From IMG/VR virus record IMGVR_UViG_3300030429_000008, positions 1 to 25,194 of that record: a stretch of 25,194 bases of DNA, one strand, 5' to 3'. Every line of letters starts with the position of its first letter. The stretch's first letter is position 1. The translations under genes were made by a program, and so were the position numbers. The notes beneath the pieces were generated by a model, which worked only from the letters and a program-made list of their open reading frames with translations, made no database searches and was not told the DNA's origin. This DNA is from a virus. Below are positions 1 through 7,253 of this stretch, piece by piece.

Positions 1-279
1 CCGGTGCGCTGCGCGTGGCGATCCGGACAGGGCTTGCAGACGCGCCAGAGGTGCCGCCGGATGCGCCAGCGCGACCCGAGACGAGAGTGGCTGCCGCGTC
101 GGCACCAGATGTTCCGCCGGAGGTCGCAGCGCGGCCCTGCACGATAACGGGGGCCGCCGTAGCTCCCGATGTGCCGCCGTTCGATGCGGTTCGTGAGAGC
201 ACGGAGACAGGAGCGGCGTTCAGACCCGAGGTGCCGCCACTCGATGCGGCGCGCTCAGAAACAACCGTCCCACCGCCAC
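1..279 (-). repeat. 60-bp in-frame tandem repeat (20-residue SGGTSG units)
   Basis: Four full 60-nt units and one degenerate leading unit sit head to tail, with SGGTSG or NGGTSG recurring exactly every 20 residues. The consensus is roughly R-A-A-S-S-G-G-T-S-G-A-x-A-A-P-V-x-V-x-S. On the plus strand the same core (GAGGTGCCGCC or close variants) recurs near the end of each 60-nt block. The array continues past the left edge, so its copy number is unknown. Codon wobble differs between copies, so the units are not recent perfect duplications. Confidence 0.9.
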
Positions 280-964
280 TAGGGATTTCCTCGATATACT
301 TGTTGCGAAGATAGGCGTTCGTCTCAGCCAACTGCGCCGGATTATGCGCCCCGGCATAGATCAAAACAGCGGCACAATCCATGAAGGCACCGCTGTTGTT
401 GCTGAGTTTGTAATTGATATAGAGGCGTTCCAGTACCGTGTTGAGCGTGGCCGGGGTGCCGCCCATCAGGTTCACGTTGTCGATGAACCCTTCAACATCT
501 TCCCCGTCAAAAGTGACCGCTAGCACATGCCAAAGGTCATCGTTGAAACTATCGACCGACGCATAGCTGGCCGCCCAGAAGTCGGTGAGCACTTTTTCAG
601 TGCCGCTCATCACCATACCGAATGCCTGGCGCGTAGAGGGATTGCCATACATCACGCCGTTGAAGTTACCGGCGTTCACTTGGTTAGGATAACGGGCAAC
701 GATGTACATCGTACGAGGCTCCGCCCCGTCTGGCAGATCGTGGTCGTATAAGGTGTCATTCCCAAGTCCGTCAATGCTACCGACAAACTGAAAATAACTC
801 GCTCCAGTAGGTGTTCCCTCTTCGCCTGTCCGCAACACTGGCGCAGTCATAAGGTGTTCTTGGACTAGCTCAATCCCGGCGACTTCGTCCACCCACAGCG
901 TCGGGGAGACAACCGTGTTGGTTGTCTCGAACTGAGCTTTAAGATTCGTGGTGATCAGCGCCAT
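1..964 (-). CDS. Tail-fibre-like protein with LamG-like domain and 20-residue repeats (3' end beyond window)
   Basis: This frame opens at ATG 964 (MALITTNLKAQFETTN) and runs to the window edge without a stop, giving at least 321 residues. The first ~220 residues look like a concanavalin/LamG-type beta-sandwich, with phrases such as TLYDHDLPDGAEPRTMYIVA, GVMYGNPS and FDGEDVEGFIDN and an ending LAETNAYLRNKY common in such domains. After a Gly-rich hinge the protein becomes a perfect 20-residue tandem repeat built on SGGTSG. A LamG-like head followed by a low-complexity shaft fits a tail fibre or host-surface binding protein, and the gene lies at the end of the tail cluster. The family name is inferred from sequence style; I could not confirm it. 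The start lies 23 nt after the upstream stop. Confidence 0.75.
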   Translation of the reverse strand, partial: MALITTNLKAQFETTNTVVSPTLWVDEVAGIELVQEHLMTAPVLRTGEEGTPTGASYFQFVGSIDGLGNDTLYDHDLPDGAEPRTMYIVARYPNQVNAGNFNGVMYGNPSTRQAFGMVMSGTEKVLTDFWAASYASVDSFNDDLWHVLAVTFDGEDVEGFIDNVNLMGGTPATLNTVLERLYINYKLSNNSGAFMDCAAVLIYAGAHNPAQLAETNAYLRNKYIEEIPSGGGTVVSERAASSGGTSGLNAAPVSVLSRTASNGGTSGATAAPVIVQGRAATSGGTSGADAAATLVSGRAGASGGTSGASASPVRIATRSAP

Positions 965-986
965 CTTTGGGCTTCCTTACGTGATG

Positions 987-1205
987 TCACAGCTTGAGAG
1001 CGCGGAGATCCCGCTTGAGTGAGGCCGCGAGATCCATCCGCCCCGCGTCGAACGTGTCCGAACTTAAGGTCTTGAGGCTCACATTCGGGCGCTCGTATTT
1101 TTCGAGCAGGTCGATTGCCGCCATGAGAGCCGCGTTCCAGGCGTGGATGGCGCGAACGCCATCCACCACCGGGCCGCCGTTGCTCTCATAGGCGACGCGG
1201 TTCAT
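987..1205 (-). CDS. Small hypothetical protein, tail-fibre region
   Basis: This 72-residue protein (MNRVAYESNGGPVVDGVRAI...) has no family I recognise. It is soluble, mostly helical by composition, and rich in Leu, Ala and charged residues, with no signal peptide or membrane segment. Its start codon overlaps the preceding stop by one base (TGATG), so it is probably translated by coupling with the upstream fibre-related gene. It sits directly before the large LamG-like fibre gene, which makes a small structural or chaperone role in fibre assembly possible, but that is inference from position only. Confidence 0.65.
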   Translation of the reverse strand: MNRVAYESNGGPVVDGVRAIHAWNAALMAAIDLLEKYERPNVSLKTLSSDTFDAGRMDLAASLKRDLRALKL

Positions 1206-1609
1206 CAGGAAAGGAATTCCTTGAGTTTCGACGCCGGGAACTTGATCTCCGCGCCCACGCCCAGATCGGCGGGGGGGATTGCCGACCAGCTCAGAAAATT
1301 GCCCCCTGTCGCCGCATCGTAATAGGCGACGGCAACAACGCTCTGCACCGGATCGTGGGTCGAGGAAAACACGACGTCCGGGCCGTTGAGCACCGCCTGT
1401 CGGGTGCCATCCTCCGGATCGGCAGCGGGCGCGGCAAAGGTCACGGCCGCGCGGGCATAGCCGCTGCCGGTCACTTCAGTGCCGCCGCCTGCGTCAGTGG
1501 GCGCGGCCGTAAAGAGCGCCAGATACACCGCCTCGGGGCTGGGCAGCGGGGTGTTGCGAAAAACGTGATTGAGCAGGGCGGCTTCGAGGTAGGTGGAGAA
1601 GGTCGACAT
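1205..1609 (-). CDS. Phage tail-fibre-related protein (Gp80-like)
   Basis: This 134-residue protein begins MSTFSTYLEAALLNHVFRN and then has VYLALFTAAPTDAGGGTEVTG-SGYARAAVTF. That pattern (an N-terminal helix, then a LALFT..PTDAG strand and a GYAR motif) is shared by many small tail proteins annotated as tail-fibre or minor tail proteins and resembles the mycobacteriophage Gp80 family. The C-terminal half contains VAVAYYDAATGGNFLSW, typical of the second half of that fold. A purine-rich ribosome binding site (AAAGGAAA) lies just before the ATG. It is probably an accessory baseplate or fibre component. Function is inferred from family resemblance and position. Confidence 0.7.
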   Translation of the reverse strand: MSTFSTYLEAALLNHVFRNTPLPSPEAVYLALFTAAPTDAGGGTEVTGSGYARAAVTFAAPAADPEDGTRQAVLNGPDVVFSSTHDPVQSVVAVAYYDAATGGNFLSWSAIPPADLGVGAEIKFPASKLKEFLS

Positions 1610-1642
1610 GTCAGTTTCCTTTTGGTTTGGGTGTTCGTGGTT

Positions 1643-1984
1643 TCAGTGTCGGGCCGCGAATTCCGCGACCCCGGTTGGTACGTCTGGCCAGACGGGTGCA
1701 TCCCCGTCCTCGATGGCGCGACGGCTCTCCGCCTGCATCGCCTTGCGCCACGCGGTCCATGCAACGGCGCGCTCCTGGTCGCCCTCGATGAGGCCTGCGA
1801 GTGCCAGCGCGTCGGCGCGCGCCGCGCCGTTGATGGTGGCTGTCGAGAACAGGATGCCCGCCTGGGCGATGTTGCTCTGTGTTTCCAAGTCGGCCACGGA
1901 GAGGATGAGGGTCCTGCAGTCCGCCTTGATTTGGGCGGCGCGGATGGCCTGTGCGCGGGGTGTATTTTGGCGGAACTCAGGCAT
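1643..1984 (-). CDS. Hypothetical tail-region protein
   Basis: This is a 113-residue helical protein (MPEFRQNTPRAQAIRAAQIK...). It has no recognised catalytic motif. The C-terminal part (AVAWTAWRKAMQAESRRAIEDGDAPVWPDVP) resembles the Trp-rich tails of small proteins found next to tail fibres, some annotated as fibre assembly factors. The ATG overlaps the preceding stop by eight bases (ATGCCTGA), so it is likely coupled to the upstream gene. A role in fibre assembly is possible, but I cannot support it beyond position and general character. Confidence 0.6.
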   Translation of the reverse strand: MPEFRQNTPRAQAIRAAQIKADCRTLILSVADLETQSNIAQAGILFSTATINGAARADALALAGLIEGDQERAVAWTAWRKAMQAESRRAIEDGDAPVWPDVPTGVAEFAARH

Positions 1985-2384
1985 CGCTTACCTCCACCTC
2001 TGCATCAAACCCGACCCACGGAAACGGCGGGGCGACGGCGAGGGCGTACACGCCTGCATCGACCAGCGTCAGAGGCTCCGACAGGTTCATGATGACGAGC
2101 TCGTCGCCCACTTCGTTGCGCACTGTTACCGCGCTCCCGACGGGTAGCAGGGACAGGTCATAAACCCAGCCGGTGTCTTGCGTGGTGGCAGGCGGCGTGA
2201 TCGTCGGGCGCGCCTCGATGCGCAGCGGGTCCGACGCAATGTAGTGTGTCGCAGTGTCTGCCAGCGCACCGACAAACAGGCCCCGCTCAGGCGTGACATT
2301 GGCGGCAATGGTGCTTGCCGATGCCTCAACGTGGCCCGTGATCTGACCCGTGGCCGGGTTATAGATGTTGGCGCTGACGGTCAT
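1977..2384 (-). CDS. Hypothetical tail-fibre-associated protein
   Basis: This 135-residue protein starts MTVSANIYNPATGQITGHVEAS, with the form of proteins that begin with a 'phrase-like' beta strand (I-Y-N-P-A-T-G-x-I) and are common just downstream of phage tail-tip genes. It is beta-rich with several Pro and Val strands (EARPTITPP, GSAVTVRNEVGDELVIMNLSEPLTL) and no signal peptide. It follows the 1047-residue tail-tip gene by only three bases. It is probably a minor tail or fibre component. I recognise no exact family. Confidence 0.6.
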   Translation of the reverse strand: MTVSANIYNPATGQITGHVEASASTIAANVTPERGLFVGALADTATHYIASDPLRIEARPTITPPATTQDTGWVYDLSLLPVGSAVTVRNEVGDELVIMNLSEPLTLVDAGVYALAVAPPFPWVGFDAEVEVSDA

Positions 2385-2387
2385 GCG

Positions 2388-5300
2388 TTACCTCTTGAGG
2401 ATCGTGGCGACGGAATGGACGTTCTGGATCAGGAAGGGCACACCCGAGCCGCGCTGGCATTCCAGCGTGATTGTCTGATTGCCAGTCCCCACTGAGATTG
2501 TTCGCCGAAACGGAACAAGCTCCTGAAAATGTGCACCACCCTGAGAGTCAAAGGGCGACCCGCTCAGCAGCAGACGCAGCCCCCACGACCCAGCAGTTGG
2601 CCCGCCGTTCAGCAGCCAATTCACATGGCAGTCAATCATCAGAAGCGAGCCACTATCCGGCACGTTCACAATGAAAGACGTCGCGTTGTTCCATGCCGTG
2701 GCTGTCGCGGGCGTCTTGGTGCCGCCGCCGTAGTTCTCGAAGAACGTGGACGGCTCAGTGACAGCGCGTCCGTTGATCTTGGCCGTTGTGATTGCATTCG
2801 TAGCGATTTGCCCGGCGTTGATCGCAGCCGTCGCGATCAGTGCGCTCGTTATCGTGTTGGCGGAAATCTTGTCGCCTGTGATGGTGCCCGCCGCGATCTC
2901 AGCGGCGGTGACAGTTCCCGAGGCGATCTTGGCCGCAGTAATCGTATTGCCGGCGATCTTGTCACCGGTGATCGTCGTGCCCGCAATCTTATCACCCGTG
3001 ATTGTCGCGGCGGCGATCTTGACCGCTGTAACAGCACCCGTCGCAATCTCAGAGGCAGTGATGGTGCTGGCCGCTATCTGTGACGCGGTGATCGTGTTTG
3101 CGGCGATGTTGGATCCTTGGATCGTGCCTGCCGCGATCTTGGCAGAGGTAATGGTGCCCGATGCAATCTCAGTTGCTGTAATCGTGCCGGATGCGATCTT
3201 GGCGGCTGTGATCGTGTCTGCTGCGATCTGCGAGGCGGTCACGGCACCCACAGCGATCTTGGGTGTCGAAATCGCGCCGTCCGTGATTTGCGTACCGGTG
3301 ATTTGCCCCGTCACCTTTGCGGCTGCGATGGCGGCAAGCTGCGCGTTGGTTAACTGACCCGTAACTTTCGAGGCAGCAAGCCCCGCAATTTTGGCGTCCG
3401 TGACTGCGCCGGTCGCGATCTGCGGTGTCTGTATCTGCCCGGTCAGTTTTGCCGCCGCCAAGGCCGCGATCTGCGCATCGGTCAACTGCCCAGTGACATC
3501 AACGGCAGGCACCGTGGCGACATAGGCCGTGCCGCTCCAACGATAGAGCTTGCTCTCAAACATGATCGCCTCGGTCAGCTTGACCGTTGGGAGCGTGCCC
3601 TCGACAATCGTGACGGGTTCGATACCGGCAGCAAAATCAGCCCGCTGGATACGCACGTCGTCAGTGGTCACCCAGATCCATGCAGTCCATGTGCCTCGGC
3701 GATTGTCAGAAAGCGCTTTGGCGCGCACGCGCAGGTTCGTGAGTGGCGGCACGGGCTGGATGGTCATTGCGCCACGCTCGACATCGAGCACGGTGCCGCT
3801 CCAGACCTCCTCCTCGGTCTCGCGCTTTTGGCATTCAATGGCGATGCCCTTGATAGTCTCGGCGATCCCGGAGGCATCCCAGAAGACGTCGACGGCCGCA
3901 TGCGCACGGGTGCCTGCCTGATTGGTGACAATGCGCGCGTCGGCGTCGAAAAAGGGCAGGCCTGCGTCTGTAGGGATTGGGCGGGGCAGGATAGAGGCGC
4001 GGTCGGGGATCTCATACGCCGGGTCGATCTCGAAATCATCCGGGTCGCGCTCGCGTAGCGAGGTGACAATGGTCAACCGGTGCAGATCGAGCACGATCTC
4101 CGTGACCTCGAAGAGCTTGGCGTCGTAGTCGTTCCAGGCGCTGGTGACGACCACAGTATTGAGGGGGCGCAGACCGGCATAGTCGGGCGGCAGTGGCCAG
4201 GCGTGACGCCGCCAGCGGCGATGGTCGCGCAGCGTGTCCTCGGCCAGTTGCCCGGCCTGTCCCGGGTTAAACACGGCCGGAAGGTCCAGCTCGAAATTCC
4301 GCACGATACCGTCCTCTGCCTCCCAGTCGGGATTGCGGATCTGATCGAGGGGCACGCCGTTCCAGAGCGCGCCGGGCGAGACATATTTGGCGGTGACCCG
4401 GTTGAAGATCTCAAGCAGTTCGGGAAACGGGTCTTTGGTGGCGGCGTCCGTCACCAGAAGATCGTCGTCCGTGATCGCGGCCACGGCGATGTCGGGTGCG
4501 CCGACCTGAATATACCAGAAGCCCCCGAACTCCGCGATCTGGCCGTTGCAGGCGGCGAGCAATTCGTTGATCACATCTCCGGACGTGTCCTCGGCGAATT
4601 TGATCTCATAGCCGGACTGGTACTGAGGCCGCCCGTCCACGTCCACGTCGCAGGCGTTCATGCCCGGCACCCAGTTCCAAAGCGGCAGATCCTCTGCGTC
4701 GGCCTCGCCGCCCCAGATCGAGCCGTCATGGAGCGACAGGCCGCGCAGGATGTTGTAGGTCTTCACGATAGGATTGCGTGTCGGCCCCCATGTCGTTGGA
4801 TCGTCCCAGCGGTGCAGGCCTGTGCCGCCGACCGTGCTATCGAGGCGGGGATCGTAGAACGGGATGCCGTTCTCCTCATAGCGCTGCTCCGGCGCTCCAT
4901 TGGGCCAGACCTTGGAGCTCACTTCCATCGTCAGGATCGCGTAGGGGATGCCGTGCCCGATATGTGCCTCTGTCCAGGGCGTCTCGGGGTCCTCGGCATA
5001 TTTGGCGACGAGTGTCGGATCTGCGCCGGTCTGGGTGCCGTCGTAGACCTTGATCCATGCATAATCGACGCCAAGGTCGCGCTTGGCGAGGACTGGAAAG
5101 CCGTAGTCGGGATGTTCCTCTGTCCCCAACTCGGAATAGACGCCGTCCACCATCAAGCGGCTGAAGGTGGCCCCGGGCAGGCCGCCCAGCTCGATGACGG
5201 TCTGGTAGTATTTGTTATTGGGGCCGTGGCTGTTGTGATAGATCAGATGCCCTTTGGTGGCGTAGAGGCCGACGATTGTGGTCTCGCTCTCCAGCTCGCC

Positions 5301-5531
5301 GCGCGTGGTCGCGGTCACCTGCAGCCCGAAGGCGGTGTTGCGCCCGCGCCGGGCTCGGCGCTGTTGCAACAGGCTTAGCCCGACCGATGCGAATAGCCGC
5401 AGGGCAAAGAGCGCGACGGCTTTGACCGTGATCCCGGCAAAGATGGCGGCGGCGGCGGCGGCCAGCGGCCCGGCCGAAGCGGGTGCCGTCGAGGCGAGCA
5501 CGAGTGCCGCTATCCAAGCAAACAGTCTCAT
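2388..5531 (-). CDS. Large tail-tip / host-specificity protein with repeat shaft
   Basis: At 1047 residues this is the largest protein in the window. It starts at ATG 5531, overlapping the DUF6950 stop as ATGA. The first ~58 residues are hydrophobic, opening with a signal-peptide-like stretch (MRLFAWIAALVLASTAPASAG) and a second hydrophobic segment. Residues ~60-600 look like a tail hub/tip core comparable in position to lambda J or GTA gp15. Residues ~680-922 are a 10-residue repeat (x-x-I-T-x-x-x-I-A-x) likely to form a trimeric or helical shaft. The last ~115 residues (ending VHSVATILKR) are a compact beta-rich domain that could bind the receptor. Order after tape measure, two hub proteins and a peptidase matches the host-recognition protein of long-tailed phages. 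Family-level assignment is by context and architecture. Confidence 0.8.
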   Translation of the reverse strand: MRLFAWIAALVLASTAPASAGPLAAAAAAIFAGITVKAVALFALRLFASVGLSLLQQRRARRGRNTAFGLQVTATTRGELESETTIVGLYATKGHLIYHNSHGPNNKYYQTVIELGGLPGATFSRLMVDGVYSELGTEEHPDYGFPVLAKRDLGVDYAWIKVYDGTQTGADPTLVAKYAEDPETPWTEAHIGHGIPYAILTMEVSSKVWPNGAPEQRYEENGIPFYDPRLDSTVGGTGLHRWDDPTTWGPTRNPIVKTYNILRGLSLHDGSIWGGEADAEDLPLWNWVPGMNACDVDVDGRPQYQSGYEIKFAEDTSGDVINELLAACNGQIAEFGGFWYIQVGAPDIAVAAITDDDLLVTDAATKDPFPELLEIFNRVTAKYVSPGALWNGVPLDQIRNPDWEAEDGIVRNFELDLPAVFNPGQAGQLAEDTLRDHRRWRRHAWPLPPDYAGLRPLNTVVVTSAWNDYDAKLFEVTEIVLDLHRLTIVTSLRERDPDDFEIDPAYEIPDRASILPRPIPTDAGLPFFDADARIVTNQAGTRAHAAVDVFWDASGIAETIKGIAIECQKRETEEEVWSGTVLDVERGAMTIQPVPPLTNLRVRAKALSDNRRGTWTAWIWVTTDDVRIQRADFAAGIEPVTIVEGTLPTVKLTEAIMFESKLYRWSGTAYVATVPAVDVTGQLTDAQIAALAAAKLTGQIQTPQIATGAVTDAKIAGLAASKVTGQLTNAQLAAIAAAKVTGQITGTQITDGAISTPKIAVGAVTASQIAADTITAAKIASGTITATEIASGTITSAKIAAGTIQGSNIAANTITASQIAASTITASEIATGAVTAVKIAAATITGDKIAGTTITGDKIAGNTITAAKIASGTVTAAEIAAGTITGDKISANTITSALIATAAINAGQIATNAITTAKINGRAVTEPSTFFENYGGGTKTPATATAWNNATSFIVNVPDSGSLLMIDCHVNWLLNGGPTAGSWGLRLLLSGSPFDSQGGAHFQELVPFRRTISVGTGNQTITLECQRGSGVPFLIQNVHSVATILKR
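2764..3490 (-). repeat. 30-bp / 10-residue tandem repeats in tail-tip shaft
   Basis: About 20 degenerate 10-residue units follow each other, for example NTITAAKIAS, GTITATEIAS, GTITSAKIAA and NTITASQIAA. Ile or Val occupies position 3, Thr position 4, Ile position 8 and Ala position 9. On the plus strand GTGATCGT..GCGATCTT patterns recur at 30-nt spacing. Units near the N-terminal side (VTGQLTDAQIAALAAAK) are longer and less regular. Boundaries are approximate. Confidence 0.85.
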
Positions 5532-5929
5532 GGCCGATAAATCCGGATGGCGCGATTTAGTGGGGCAGCGCCAAGGCCGCGACCGGGACGCAGTGCGTGA
5601 ATATGACCGCCACCGATGATGCCCATGACCTCCTCGCCTGCCTCGATCAGCACGGCCACGTCGCCGGTCTGCGCCTGCATCCAGCCTGCGCCCGGCAACA
5701 GGATCGGTGCCAGAACCTCGGCGGGCGACGCGAACCCGTCGGCGGCTAGAAGCGTGCGACCCTCCTCAATGCTGCGATAGCGCCCGCGCCACCGTGCGGC
5801 CGGATCCTGCCCGGTCAGCACGGCGATCCAGTCGGCCGCGAACATTGCGCAGTCGGACAGGCTCGGCCGGAATGCTACCGCGCGCCGGGCGTCGAGGAAT
5901 TGCCGCAGAAGATGCACGCGTCCCGTCAT
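5528..5929 (-). CDS. DUF6950 / NlpC-P60-like tail cysteine peptidase
   Basis: This 133-residue protein has a DCAMFAADW motif with Cys27, the likely nucleophile, and GGGHIHALRP with His109 and His111 as candidate catalytic partners. It also has the DPAARWRGRY segment typical of DUF6950 phage proteins. It sits in the slot usually filled by an NlpC/P60 endopeptidase, between the distal-tail proteins and the tail-tip protein, where such enzymes cut peptidoglycan cross-bridges as DNA enters the cell. I chose ATG 5929 because it overlaps the preceding stop as ATGA. A longer in-frame ORF exists upstream but would run deep into the preceding gene. Activity is inferred, not shown. Confidence 0.75.
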   Translation of the reverse strand: MTGRVHLLRQFLDARRAVAFRPSLSDCAMFAADWIAVLTGQDPAARWRGRYRSIEEGRTLLAADGFASPAEVLAPILLPGAGWMQAQTGDVAVLIEAGEEVMGIIGGGHIHALRPGRGLGAAPLNRAIRIYRP

Positions 5930-6585
5930 CGCCGGTTGTCTCCGTCCACGTTCAAGGGCGGTGGCGCTGGCGGGATCTCGGTCACGACCGTTTCCTGACC
6001 CCATGGGATCGGGCGGTCGGCGATGCTGGCGGCATATTCGCGGAACCTGTCGGCCGGGTCGCGCAACCGTTGTGCCGCGTCAGATTTGAAGAGAGGCTGG
6101 CGAAACGTAAGCCGCCGCGCGGCCGAGGAAATCACCAGCTCCGTGCGCGACTGATCGCCGAGCTTGCCCAGCGTCTCCGGTGCCGTCTCTAACCATCCCT
6201 TGATGACGCGCTGTGGCGTGCCCAACGGCGCGCCGGTGTAGATATCCATCGGCTGTGACCAGACCCGCACCCGCGCCTGTGAGGCCTGATAGACCTGCAA
6301 GGCGAGCTTTGCGGCATCCGTCATTGGCGGCAGGATGACCCGGTTGCGGCGTACCTCAAGGCCAATCCCGGCGCGGATCGGCGGCACCTCGATCACATTG
6401 CCCGCGCCCAGAAAGAGATGGGTTTCGCCGTCGACGCTAAAGGTCTGGTGATCGTCCCCTGTCCAGAGCCCCATCTGGACGATCTCGCCCGTGACCCGGT
6501 CGCGTGGCTCGATCAACACGAGGATATGCGCATCCGTGCCGCTGCGCTCGGCCAACTGATCTGTCTGCGCGAGATCAAAGCTCAT
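5926..6585 (-). CDS. Tail hub-region protein (DUF2163-like position)
   Basis: This 219-residue protein begins MSFDLAQTDQLAERSGTDAHILVLIEPRDRVTGE. It contains VWTGDDHQTF-like and RVWSQPMDIYTGAPLG segments that look like a distal-tail or hub beta-barrel. The C-terminus ends in a Pro-rich tail (PPAPPPLNVDGDNRR). It is flanked by another tail protein and the DUF6950 peptidase, matching the slot of gene-transfer-agent gp13 (DUF2163) or lambda L in siphovirus-like clusters. Its ATG overlaps the upstream stop (ATGA). The precise family is uncertain; a role in building the tail tip is the supported part. Confidence 0.65.
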   Translation of the reverse strand: MSFDLAQTDQLAERSGTDAHILVLIEPRDRVTGEIVQMGLWTGDDHQTFSVDGETHLFLGAGNVIEVPPIRAGIGLEVRRNRVILPPMTDAAKLALQVYQASQARVRVWSQPMDIYTGAPLGTPQRVIKGWLETAPETLGKLGDQSRTELVISSAARRLTFRQPLFKSDAAQRLRDPADRFREYAASIADRPIPWGQETVVTEIPPAPPPLNVDGDNRR

Positions 6586-7253
6586 ACGCCGCCCCCCAGC
6601 GTCTGTTGCCAGGTGAAGCTGCCGCCCTCGGTGCGGCGCGAGCGCCCCGGTCCCGGTTTGAAGCTGAGTAGTTTTGCCCGCGCCTGCGGGCGATCAACGA
6701 CCACTGAGGCCCCGACCACGACGCCGGGTCGCAGGAAGGGGGACACCTCGAACCGGGCAGTCGCCCCGGTGCTATCCGCCGTGACGGTCGCATTGAGAAT
6801 GCGGTGGACGTTATATCGGACGGGGCTCGTCAGATACTGAAACCCGATTTTCTGCCCGCGCCGCAGGGTGAAGTTCGGCGGCAGGCCTTGCAGGCTCAGT
6901 TCGCGGTTGCCGGGCACGAGGCTCTTGATCGTGACCGGTTGCGCGGCCCAGTTGATGCCTGCCGGATAGGCGGGGTCTTGGGGCGCGAATTGACGGCGGT
7001 CATAGATCATAAAGGACGCCCCCGGCTCGAGCAGGTGCTCGATCAGCGCGTCTTGCGCCGCGATCACGTCGGGCTCCGACTTGCCCAGAACGACCTCGCC
7101 CTGCCAGAGCCGTGCCCCTCGCCGATGGGTGATGACCTCGCCCCCGGCCGTGACAGAGCTTGTGCTGTCGCCCGGCAGATAAAAGGTGGCCTCTTCGATC
7201 CCCAAGAGGTCGAAAAATCCAGACGTCGGAATGGGCCAAACCTGGACCGCCAT
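6582..7253 (-). CDS. Distal tail protein-like, directly after tape measure
   Basis: This 223-residue protein starts MAVQVWPIPTSGFFDLLGIE with the ATG sharing one base with the tape-measure stop (TAATG). The sequence alternates beta strands (SSVTAGGEVITHRRGARLWQ, VRYNVHRILNATVTADS) and has no enzyme motif. Proteins right after the tape measure in long-tailed phages usually form the first ring of the distal tail (Dit or lambda M-like), and this is the best contextual reading. I do not see a decisive family signature, so GTA gp12 (DUF2460) equivalence is only positional. Confidence 0.65.
   Translation of the reverse strand: MAVQVWPIPTSGFFDLLGIEEATFYLPGDSTSSVTAGGEVITHRRGARLWQGEVVLGKSEPDVIAAQDALIEHLLEPGASFMIYDRRQFAPQDPAYPAGINWAAQPVTIKSLVPGNRELSLQGLPPNFTLRRGQKIGFQYLTSPVRYNVHRILNATVTADSTGATARFEVSPFLRPGVVVGASVVVDRPQARAKLLSFKPGPGRSRRTEGGSFTWQQTLGGGV

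Noticed and set aside
2764-3490. Possible CRISPR-like array from regular 30-bp repeats
   Set aside because: Units are degenerate, contiguous without spacers, and in frame within a tail-tip gene, so they are coding repeats.
4080-5378. 432-residue plus-strand ORF
   Set aside because: Antisense to the tail-tip gene, with no recognisable motif and a start with no ribosome site.
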